Under the pieces are notes generated by a model. That model was not told where the DNA came from, did no database searches, and was given only the letters and a program-made list of their open reading frames with translations. A stretch of 64,000 nucleotides of DNA. Source: Dastarcus helophoroides (Eukaryota > Arthropoda > Insecta > Coleoptera > Bothrideridae). Location: assembly GCA_028583605.1 (NCBI GenBank), contig CM053336.1:21499004-21563003 (forward strand). Direction: 5' to 3'. Each line of letters starts with the position of its first letter. Positions within the stretch are counted from its first letter, which is position 1. Made by a program: the position numbers and the translations under genes. Below, one piece after another: positions 12,313 to 20,988 of this stretch.

Positions 12313-12668
12313 TTAACAAACGACCAATTAAATGTTCTGTAATTAAACAGTTAAATGTGTTTAAAATTGAAAATATGTACAATCGCAACCATAGACTAGT
12401 TTCGGCCTTCCTTGGCCTCATCAGCATGCTACGGTGATTATATACACTTCCAACCTAAAGCCGTTAGTCAGTCATATAAGTATCCAAGAGAGTAAACCTC
12501 CATCGGGTGACTTGTAACTGACTTTTAACTGTTCATTACGCAAGCATTTTCGCTAGATGCTAATTGAAGCATTCTTCTCTGCTGAGATAAGCCTTGTATA
12601 TACGAATATATAGAAGTTTATTACGATGCAATTGAAATCTAGTTTCATTAGAATCTAATGAAAACTAG
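12313..12668 (-). mobile_element. Small insertion carrying a hammerhead-ribozyme motif
   Basis: A block present in copy A but absent from the otherwise matching copy B, which acts as an empty site. The edges are TTAA|CAAACGACC on the left and CTAGAA|TAATAAAA on the right, leaving an ambiguous 3-base TAA overlap. No protein is encoded. The minus strand holds a full hammerhead core at 12390-12428. The left end (ATTAAATGTTCTGTAAT) recurs at 46.55 kb, showing a dispersed family. Length and content resemble non-autonomous hammerhead retroelements or a solo Penelope terminal repeat; that is inference. Confidence 0.75.
12390..12428 (-). ncRNA. Hammerhead ribozyme motif
   Basis: Read on the minus strand from 12428: CATG, CTGATGA, GGCC-AAGGAA-GGCC, GAA, ACTAGT, C, TATG. 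This supplies the invariant CUGAUGA box, a 4-bp GC stem II with a 6-base loop, the GAA box, a self-complementary ACTAGT where stem III belongs, and C at the cleavage position. CATG pairs with TATG to form stem I (one G-U pair). A palindromic stem III suggests that it acts as a dimer, as in known minimal animal hammerheads. Seen directly: sequence and pairing. Activity is not shown. Confidence 0.8.
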
Positions 12669-12967
12669 AATAATAAAAATTTAAGTATTTCCAAACTGGT
12701 CGCAGAAATGTTACATAAAATTAATAAACATAATTTTTCCGACCAATAAGAGTCTACCATGAAGACTTAACAATTCGACTTAAGACAAAAATTTGAAAAT
12801 AAAGTTAATATTTTTTTAGAAAAGTGACAAACTGTGATCTTCTAAATCTAACATTTAGAACAAAAATGTGTAGTGAAAGTGTAAGCTTGAAATTTTTCCA
12901 TGAAAGTTGGAAACATTTGTGTAAAATTTTGAAAAAAACGCCGAAATTTCTAAAAAAGTATCAAATA

Positions 12968-13312
12968 TGCTAGGTAATGCTAAAGATAAAATGGACAAGC
13001 TTCAGAATTCAGAAATTTACGAAATAAGCTGCAATAAATTGTAATTTAACATATGTTGGACAGACCAAGAGATCCATTAAAACTAGATTTAAGGAACATA
13101 ACGCTTATTTTAGACACAATAAAGAAGAAAAATCAAGTGTCGCCCAACATATGATAAATACAGGACAAAAACTAATGGAGATTTTGATGCATGCTAAACA
13201 ATTCACATCAACCAGAGGCCAGATACCCTTAATGGACGCCACCAGTTTACTGAAGATTATTTGTGGCAGGTCAAAATTGCATGCACCTGATGTGTTAAAC
13301 AATTAAAAATAT
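12968..13312 (+). pseudogene. Penelope-like element, GIY-YIG endonuclease fragment 1
   Basis: Conceptual translation gives KDKMDKLQNSEIYEISC then, after a one-base shift near 13040, CNLTYVGQTKRSIKTRFKEH and SSVAQHMINTGQKL. This is the GIY-YIG endonuclease module that Penelope-like retroelements carry after the reverse transcriptase (Tyr, Gly and Arg positions visible). No RT remains upstream, and after about 13200 similarity to the family fades. It is a different copy from, and probably a different lineage to, the element that begins just downstream. Confidence 0.7.
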
Positions 13313-13384
13313 GAAAGAAAGCGAAAAACCTCCAGTATCGTTTTGAATCTCAATTGAGAAGGTGTTGATGCTTCTTTTGCTGAT

Positions 13385-14480
13385 CAATTAAGATTAGTAC
13401 GCTCGAAAATGTCAGTTCTTCTTACGAAATGCGTATCGTGTACTGCGGATTTAAAACCTAAGGTTTGGCTTCGTTATGTAGATGACACATTTTTTGTATG
13501 GCCACATGGCAAGGATTCACTAAATTTGGAACACCTAAACAGTTTACATTATTCCATTAGCTTCACTATGGAAATCGAAAACAACGGTTCTCTTCCTTTT
13601 CTTGACGTACTGGTCACCCGTTTAACAAACGGTAGCGTTTTTCATTCCGTTTATTGAAACCCCACCCATACTAATCGTTATTTGCATGCAGAGTCCTATC
13701 ATCACCCTTCCCAAAAAAGTTCTGTCATAAATTCACTGGTTTCACGAACTATAGCAATTTCACAACCGATAAATCTTTCAGATGAGCTGAACAAAATTCG
13801 TCTCAACCTTCGCAACAATGGTTACAAATCGCACGACATTGAAACTCATTAAACGACATCTTTACCCTACCTCTCGTTCTTCACAAAATTCAATAATTTC
13901 TTCTAAAGTCTTTCTTCCTTATGTTCACGGGGTAACAGATCAAATCGGAAAATTATTGAGAAAACACAACATTAAACCCATTTTTTCATCATCCTCAAAG
14001 ATCCAACAGCTCCTCCCACCTCCCAAAGATAAAATTTCATCCTTTTGTTCTAATGGTGTGTGCAGGGTTACTTGTTCTTGTGGTTCAGTGTACATCGGAG
14101 AAACGGGGCGATCATTTACGACGCGAATATCCAAGCACCAAAGATGTCTTAGGTCTGATTTATTTTCGCAGTCAGCCATTGCGGAACATCAACATGAGAC
14201 CGGACATAAGATTCTCTTTGATAATATTTCAATTATATTCAATATTCCCAATTACTATAATAGGAAGATACGCGAGGCCATTGAAATCCAAAAATTCCCC
14301 AAAAACATCAACAGAGATGACGGTTACATGCTTTTCTCCATCTGGAAACCAACCATCGGAAATCTTGGGAGTGATCGCGCAGACGAATGGTATATAAAGT
14401 TTCCCTTTCTTTCTTTCCTCTCAGAAGAGTTTTGCCTCTGGTATGGTGGACATACTGAGTTACCGTGCTCTTTTGTCTAA
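13385..14480 (+). pseudogene. Penelope-like retroelement: end of RT plus GIY-YIG endonuclease
   Basis: The frame at 13409-13657 has the RT catalytic box RYVDDTFFVWPHG, then NSLHYSISFTMEIENNGSLP and FLDVLVTRL, typical of Penelope-like RTs. A stop near 13655 is followed in the same frame by NPTHTNRYLHAESYHHPSQK. A shift near 13820-13850 moves the reading into 13818-14480, which has CRVTCSCGSVYIGETGRSFT and SKHQRC, the zinc-like CxxC and GIY-YIG endonuclease module, and then an intact-looking tail. Such elements reverse-transcribe onto exposed chromosomal ends or nicks. The 5' two thirds of the RT are missing, so this is a truncated, broken copy. Confidence 0.88.
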
Positions 14481-14563
14481 ACTTTCTTATCCTTTGTACC
14501 AATTTTCAATTCAGAAGAGTTTCGCCTCTGGTATGGTGGACATACTGAGTTACCGTGCTCTGA
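14421..14563 (+). repeat. Imperfect tandem duplication at the end of the Penelope-like ORF
   Basis: About 52 bases starting CAGAAGAGTTTTGCCTCTGG and ending ACCGTGCTCT occur at 14421-14474 and again at 14512-14563, roughly 90 bases apart. The first copy encodes the last residues before the stop. It may be a partial terminal-repeat duplication of the element. Confidence 0.8.
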
Positions 14564-14800
14564 TTTTTTGAAATGGGCCTTTTCATTCTTTCGTTTTTGC
14601 ATATTCCCTCATATTTCCCTTTTTATTTATTGTTTCTTTTCTTTGTTCCTCAAGAAGCCCCCTACGATGGTGGACGAAACGTCGAACACTTTTAGTAGTT
14701 CTTTGACACGATGCAATCCCGGAAGAAGTATATCCTACACTGATTCTGGCCGTGGAAGCATTCGTTATCATATCGCGTAATTATTTGTTTTATTGCCGAT
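14564..14800 (+). mobile_element. 3' flank of the Penelope-like element with a degenerate hammerhead-like motif
   Basis: Downstream noncoding part of the element. At 14649-14683, CTCAAGA is followed by a C-rich and G-rich arm pair (CCCCC/GGTGG), then GAAACGTC. This resembles a decayed hammerhead: the G of CUGANGA is changed to C and the base of stem II is unpaired. Terminal repeats of Penelope-like elements are known to carry hammerheads, so position and content agree, but the match is weak. Confidence 0.4.
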
Positions 14801-14871
14801 ATGGTAAAGGGGTAAAACTTTCTATGGGCTTGATCATAAATCTATTTTAGTCAAAAATCTAAGTGACCAAA

Positions 14872-15180
14872 AAAAATAGATATCACGTAGTCATCTTTCA
14901 AAAATTGTTTCAGAATATTGTCAACTTTGATTAATAAAAATTTAGGTATTTCCAAACTGGTGGCAGAAATGTTACATAAAATTAACAAACATAATTTTTC
15001 CGACCAATAAGAGTCCACCATCAAGACTTAACAATTCGACTTAAGACAAAAATTTGAGAATAAAGTTAATAATTTTTTAAAAAATGGGCAAACTATGTGC
15101 TTCTAAATCTAACCTTTAGAACAAAAATAGTGATTGAAAATGTAAACTTGAAATTTTTCCATAAAAGTTGGAAGGATTTA
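14872..15180 (+). repeat. Repeat copy B (uninterrupted)
   Basis: Direct repeat of copy A at 12.3-12.9 kb, lacking the 356-base hammerhead insertion. A shorter third match lies at 31510-31575 (TATTTCCAAACTGGGTCGC, ATGTTAAATAAAATTAATAAAC). Copies A and B bracket the Penelope-like relics. Confidence 0.85.
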
Positions 15181-15414
15181 TGTATGAAAAAAGAGTCGAA
15201 ATTTCTAAAAAAGTATCAAATTTTAGGAAAGTAAAGATGTTAAGTAGAAATTTAGAATTATAAACGACATTTTAAAATCAAAGACGAAATTTCGAAAAAA
15301 CCTAAGATTCAGAATTATTAAAAAAATAAATAAAAATTTGTGATCAAAGACAAAATTGGAAATCCTAATTTTATAGTAATTAATATAATAGAAAGACATT
15401 TAAGGTGTAAATAG

Positions 15415-15570
15415 GGATGCAAACGATAGTTCGATGTTTTGAAAACATCGATATATCGTTTGTAAACATCGATGTTTCCGCATCGATTGTAAAACATAAA
15501 AAATATCGATACATCGTTCAATTTAGCTTGTAAACTGCAAACGATGTTTGAAAAATCGATGTATCGTATC
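15415..15570. repeat. Cluster of ATCGAT/CGATA words, possible element terminus
   Basis: About 150 bases hold many copies of ACATCGAT, TATCGATA and ATGTATCG in both orientations, after AGGGATGCAAACGATAG. Similar arrays form subterminal transposase-binding regions of some hAT-like elements, and CGATA words are also boundary-protein sites in flies. No matching second end was found. Confidence 0.5.
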
Positions 15571-16055
15571 GCGATAGAATTAGCACCATCTGTTGCTTAG
15601 AATAAATATTTAAGGTACAAATGACCACACAATTTTGTAACTAGTTGCTTGATAGCAGCAGTATATATGAAACAAATTGATGCTGAATTTATATGCCGCA
15701 GGTACACGCACAATACAATTATCTGAAAATTTCTAGTTTAGGTATTTTTATTTTCAATCTTAAAAAACACAAATTTTGAAAGAAAAATGGGAATTTTTAG
15801 AAAAGTTTAGTAAAATCGACAACATAAGTGAATTTTAACAATTATGTATTATTTATGTAATATGTAATATTTCAAGAAAATTCTTATCTATCAAGATTTC
15901 TAGTTTGAACTTCAAATTTTCAGTTTCTTTAAGACAACTTTCTTTACGTAAATTTTCTTTTTTCGAACTTTTAATTTTGTTAATTTTGTATTTTAATTCA
16001 GAACCTCTAGAAAAAGTCGAAATTTTCATAAAAAAGATAACATTTCTATCCTATA
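15571..16055. other. Intron without recognised features
   Basis: AT-rich sequence, more complex near 15580-15720 and low-complexity after. Nothing supportable was found. Confidence 0.4.
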
Positions 16056-16210
16056 GTGCATGTTACGTAATAGTATAATTGTAAATGAACACGTGAAAAT
16101 AAAGAAAATCTCAAAAGAAGAGTGGGTAAGACACTTTAAGAATCTATATGAGATAAATGTAGCCACATCGATAGAGGTACCAGAGAACAATTTAAACAAT
16201 GACAATAGTC

Positions 16211-17310
16211 CATATTTATAAAAAGAAGTACTAGCTTTTACTTCGCGGAAATAGAAGAAATACTTCAGATGTTATTCATAAAGAAATAAAGGAAAAGGTT
16301 TTGCTTCGCCGTTGAAAGTTTTGTTTCCAAGTAAAATGTTTTACTTTTTTCGTACTCATAAAAAAAGCTTTTACTTTAAAAGTCAAAGGATTTGCTTCAC
16401 CAAAAATGCATCTACTAGGGAGCTAACTTTTTTCTATAGATCAAGTTATTTGTCTGTTTATTAGTTGTGTCAATTTTAGTCAGTCTAAGTTTATGATTAA
16501 CGTGGTGAAGTTACGTGCATGAAAATTTTTGTGGAACTAACTGGTCCTTGGTTATCTTCCAAAATTGACATACAAATCTTGTCTCCTGGGAACAAGAAAA
16601 ATTAAAAAATATATTCGTTTTCCAAGCAGAGAAAATGGTGACCAATGAGAAAGGCTCTTGTCAAATTTCCTTTTCCAAGAGCTGTTGGAGATCCTAACTA
16701 TACACATGTTCATATTGAAAAGCCAACCAAATTCGTAAATGAATAGTAAATAAAAAAGGTTTTTAAGTTGGAATATCCAAGTTGCATGCGATCGAAAGCA
16801 TGTTATAACTAGTAATGATACGAGATAGCCTGGATCACTTTATGATTTTCGTATATCGAGAAATTAGCTATTGTGGGAAGTTATCAAGAGAAGAAACACA
16901 GTTACACTAGGAGACAATGGATGAGAAATAATGCCATATCTGATAACTAAGCCTGCCGAGAGTCCTGGGGCAATTATGATATTCTGACCTTTAGTTGGGT
17001 ACTAAAGACTCCCATAAAATCTGGGCCTCAAGAGCCTTTGCCCCCTTTACACCACCCCCTCTCGACGGGTCTATTGATGATTTTCTACGTCAACCTCGAG
17101 GAGGAATATTAGAAACTGCATCATATTTAAATTGCAAGTTTTTACCTATTACTCAAATTTTTCAAAGGATTTGCTTGCAAAAAAAGGTAAATATTATAAA
17201 TACAAATTAAAGTAAAACCTTTTATTTCTAACTTTTACTTCTCATCCTTACCTTTTGCTTTTGCTTTTTACTTTAAAGTAAATCCTTTACTTTTATAAAT
17301 ATCGCCTAAT
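16211..17310. mobile_element. Nested insertion inside the LINE, possible TIR element
   Basis: The LINE coding sequence stops near 16210 and resumes near 17311. The insert begins ATATTTATAAAAAGAAG and ends CTTTTATAAATAT, giving about 12 bases of inverted terminal match. Both ends are rich in TTTTACTTT/AAAGTAAAA words. No target duplication is convincing. It contains an FB1 fragment and a 71-codon frame (16995-17210) that I do not recognise. Confidence 0.5.
16533..16620 (-). repeat. FB1 foldback fragment
   Basis: Terminal words AACTGGTCCTTGGTTATCTT, then TACAAATCTTGTCTCCTGG and AACAAGAAAAATTAAAAAAT, the family arm in reverse orientation. The hairpin core is absent. Confidence 0.75.
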
Positions 17311-18599
17311 GACATCAGCATTACCACAGATGATATCATAAAAGAGATAAAGAAAGTCGGAAGTCACCAGGTATAGACCTTATCACCAACTAGGTGATAA
17401 AATACGGAGGAAACAATCTGACAAACCAGTTGACCGTACTTTTTGCAAAAGTCTTACAAACCGGGATCATACCAGACGAATGGCGAACAAGTATCATAAT
17501 ACCCATCTTCACTCTTGAGTTGCGTCTCGAAGCTACTCATAGGAATAATGTCCACAAAAATCACCCAACAGCTGGAACCAAGTGAGGAATAAAAAGGCTT
17601 TCGAAGCAACAGATCCATCATAGATGCTATAGTCATTCTGAGATAACTGATAGAAAAAGCTATAGAGTACGACAAGACATTATTCCTCTGCTTTGTTGAC
17701 TTTACATAATAAGCAAGAACATTACCAACGTTATCAAAGAAATTAACAGCAAAAACAGAACTATAATTAAAACACAATAGGGAACCCAGAAGAAGTACCC
17801 GTTTCTACAGGAATCAGACAAAGAGACAGCTTAAGTCCGACTCTATTTAATATAATAATGGACGAAACTATAAACAAGGAAACAAACATTGGGTACAGAA
17901 TCGGAAACGACAAAACTCAAATAATCTGTTATGCGGATGACGCAGTTCTTACGGCGGAAAACGAAGAAGACCTACAACGTTTATTATTTCGATTAAAAAC
18001 GATAGCAGACGCTTTTAATATGAACATATCAAAAACGCAATCATTGTTAACCTCAAAGGACCTGATGAGATGTAAACTAGCAGTATATGACACTATCAAC
18101 CAAGTCAGACATTTCAATTATCTAGGCGTTGTAATATCCAGCGACAGAAACTTACACACGAAAGTCCGCACACAGGCATCTAAAGTCAGAAAAATATCGG
18201 GATGCTTACGAGATGTAATATGCCGAAACAAATACATCAAAATGAAAAGCAAAGTAAGGATATATAAATCTTGCGGAAGGCCCATCCTAATTTACGCAGC
18301 AGAGGCAAGAGCCGAAACAACGAAGACAAAGAAAATCTTATGAACAACAGAAATGAAGACCTTACGAGCCATAACAGGCCACAGAATTCCCGACAGAATT
18401 CGGAACATCAAAGAGATGGATGGTACGAGAGCCGGACATCGAGCTCGCAAGACAATAACTTATAAGCATATTAAGATGACTTCCATCCATGCGCTGGTAC
18501 CAATTTGGTTAGTTATAAGTAAACGGATGTTGAATAATCACTCCATTCCTTATTATCCTGATATATTCACTTTCATCTTGAAATTCTTCTAATCTTAAA

Positions 18600-19140
18600 T
18601 GTTAATATAGCAAAAAAATAACAAACGATATGTGTTCCACCAGATATAAATTACCTCGTAATCCAATACTTCGCCGTAAAAAGAAGAGTCGTTCCAACAA
18701 ACAAAATTCCAAAAACGCTGCTATTCCGATGAAGCGGGGCCATAAATAGCGGACTTAATCTCATTATTTTTAGCCGGCTATCAATCCCGATCGAACCAAA
18801 CGAACTACTACTATGCGATCACGCAGATAACTAACTGCTCTAGTTTCTTCCTAGTTAGTCATTCACCTGCTACTCGAGGTGACAGGCAGGCCAAACGCAG
18901 CAGGCGTGGTTTCTATCGGGCGTCCACCATTGGCCGTCCGCGACGCCGTCTCTCTGTCGACGTCGCGACGCCGAATATGGCCGACGCGACATAGTGGTGG
19001 ACGCACGGTAAAAGCGGTTGGCGAATGCTCCACTTTTACGGTGTTTTCCCACCTATGGGGCCGTTAATTGCCACAATTATGTTTGCATTCATAATTGGAT
19101 AATTGTGTGTATGAAGGCTGGCGCTTTGTGGTCATTTTAA
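18600..19140. promoter_or_regulatory. Complex GC-richer island, candidate cis-regulatory module
   Basis: Surrounded by AT tracts, this block has mixed composition with CG-rich runs (18890-19060) and homeodomain-type TAATT words (CCGTTAATTGCCACAATTAT, CATAATTGGATAATTG). Overlapping frames on both strands at 18870-19067 have no recognised similarity. Its position in the giant Hr38 intron fits an enhancer or alternative promoter, which is inference only. Confidence 0.4.
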
Positions 19141-19569
19141 AAAGACCGTAACTGGTAGAACGTGTTGTTTTGAATAATCCCGGTTGTCGTTTTGCAGGAA
19201 AACATGCATTTCCGTCATTTAACGTACAATAAGTATTTTAATTGAAACAGTTTTTTTGTTCGGTCAAGGTTCTCTATAGAAGGTTTGATTGATCTAGTTT
19301 ATTTTTTCTTTAATAGTTATTAGAGGGAAAATATGATTTCGCCTTTTATGAACGCGGAGAAAGATTTGTTTAATAACAAACGTCAAATACTTTAACTAGT
19401 TTTACTCGTTTGCATTAAGCTTATCGGACAATTAGATGAAGATATATGAGGTACTTAATGCAAACTAATATCATAAACTACGGGACCCCCACGACTTTAT
19501 TTCTGTAGTTTCTAGATAATTACTGTATTTTTAGTATATTTAAAAGCTATAATGATTTTCCTTTGGTCA
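19141..19569. other. Intron without recognised features
   Basis: Moderately AT-rich unique sequence. Nothing supportable was found. Confidence 0.4.
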
Positions 19570-19775
19570 AACGGACTGGTCCTTGGTTAACTTGAAAAAC
19601 TGATATACAAATCTTGTCCCCTGAAATCAAGAAATATTAAAAAACACAACGCTTGCTTTAACGCGTTTTTCTTAGAGAGATACTGGTTTCTCTGAAGATG
19701 ATAGCTTGGCTATCGAAACATGTTTTTGTGTTTGTTCATCTGGTTTCAGAAGACACGATTTGTATATCAATTTCT
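19570..19775. repeat. FB1 foldback copy with hairpin core
   Basis: Left end ACGGACTGGTCCTTGGTTAA, arm TACAAATCTTGTCCCCTGAA, then CTGAAGA at 19692-19698, hairpin GATAGC-TTG-GCTATC, GAAA and the palindrome ACATGT in place of the usual ACGCGT. The right arm is shorter (GGTTTCAGAAGACACG). Confidence 0.85.
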
Positions 19776-20500
19776 ATATGAGCTATTCGAAAATTTTCTT
19801 TAATTGCGTAAAAATAATGTCGACTTTATGTCAATAATTTTAAGATAATATACAGACAAATGAATACGTATTAAAGGATTACGCGATTAGAATTATTTTT
19901 AAATGCATATTGAGGCTGAAAAATAAAATTTTCAAATCACAATTTAAATCCCTCTTCAGGTGGTCAATAACAGCGTCGCCTCAACTAGCAATAGGGAGAA
20001 ATAAAACATTGTATAGGTTATGCTGAACGATGAAAACGTGCAAAGAATTAAGTAATAGTTTGCCTCCGAGAGCCCCTGAAAAAGCCGTTGGACCATTTAT
20101 TTTTTTGGCATAAAGGTCGGCCAATAGCGGTAAGGAATTGTAGAAGAAAGTTAATGTGAAATCGCGAGCAGTGCAGAATACTTTGAAAAGAAATGGTTGC
20201 AAGTGTTATAAAAGTGCTCGAGAGACCTTTTGAGTTCTATGAATATGTGAGGGAGCAAGCGATGCCGACGGAAGCTTTTAAAGGTTTTGTTTGCCGATGA
20301 ATCATCCTTTTTTCCTCATTGATGCTACAAACGTTTTGAGTTTTGTAAATCTATGAGAGAAACAGATGGAGGCGACAAATTTTTAAGCAACGCGTTGTTG
20401 CAAACAAATCAACTTTTTTCGTCATAGACGCCAACATCCTCAAATAGTTCGGAAACATGGGCACGGGAGTATTCCTGTGAGTAAACTGTACCTACCCTTT
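19776..20500. other. Intron without recognised features
   Basis: Mixed-complexity sequence including a 73-codon minus-strand frame (20202-19981) with no recognised similarity. Nothing supportable was found. Confidence 0.4.
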
Positions 20501-20910
20501 AATGCACAGACCAATAGGTTTGAATATATATTAGATTCGAAGTTTAGAAACCAAAGATCAGTTTTGCTCTTGTTAAATCTCGACAGTTTGGTATATCCAA
20601 CTCGAATGCTAACACATGTTCCGACAGATAAGTACTAAAGAATTCAGGGACGTCAAGCGTGTGATTTTCACACTACCGCCACCTACTGGTGCATAGAGAA
20701 AACTATGGCCATCGCCAACACTGTCGTATGCAAGTATAACACAACCTAGACTGCAAATTCATGCAGCCCTCTAGGGTATTGGTCTGTGCATTAGAATCCT
20801 TGTCTTCTGGGAACTTTCCTAAAGAGCAACCGCTTCGCTAGGTGGCAGCGTTTTAACTGATGGTGCATGAATTTGCAGTCTAGGTTGTATTCTACTTGCA
20901 TGTACTTACA
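20501..20910. repeat. Dispersed family FB2, rearranged foldback copy
   Basis: The left part 20501-20700 is the reverse complement of 25819-26000 (ATGCACAGACCAATAGGTTT, TTTGGTATATCCAACTCGA). The right part 20779-20910 is in the same orientation as 26009-26155 (TATTGGTCTGTGCATTAGAA, GCTAGGTGGCAG). Inner arms CAACCTAGACTGCAAATTCA and TGAATTTGCAGTCTAGGTTG are perfect inverses. The copy is therefore a head-to-head foldback. Confidence 0.85.
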
Positions 20911-20988
20911 TTAATTAGTAGAATACAACCTAGACAACCTAGATTTATCAGGATAGGTGCCCTGATAAATCAAATATGTTGCCTATGT

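Larger units (their letters stand above)
12255..12925 (+). repeat. Repeat copy A flanking the Penelope-like relics, split by an insertion
   Basis: The parts 12255-12312 and 12669-12925 together match 14872-15175 closely (shared words CTTTCAAAAATTGTTTCAG, TATTTCCAAACTGGT, ACAATTCGACTTAAGAC). The two parts are separated by a block of about 356 bases that copy B lacks. Confidence 0.85.
16060..18480 (+). pseudogene. Non-LTR retrotransposon (LINE) reverse transcriptase relic
   Basis: Pieces of one LINE pol in order. Around 16090-16210: KISKEEWVRHFKNLYE. Around 17311-17510, after an interruption: TTDDIIKEIKK, a KSPGIDLIT block with a frame shift, then VLQTGIIPDEWRTSIIIPIF. Around 17800-17870: a PVSTGIRQ-like block and NIIMDETI. 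At 17858-18343: the catalytic box ICYADDAVLTAENEEDLQRL, then NMNISKTQSLL, VRHFNYLGVVIS and a C-terminal thumb. A last piece gives MKTLRAITGHRI. Stops and shifts separate the pieces and no endonuclease domain is seen. The order and motifs are diagnostic of a LINE; the clade is not certain. Confidence 0.85.

Noticed and set aside
14649..14683. Intact hammerhead in the Penelope-like 3' flank
   Set aside because: The first box has a changed G and the base of stem II does not pair; kept only as a degenerate remnant.
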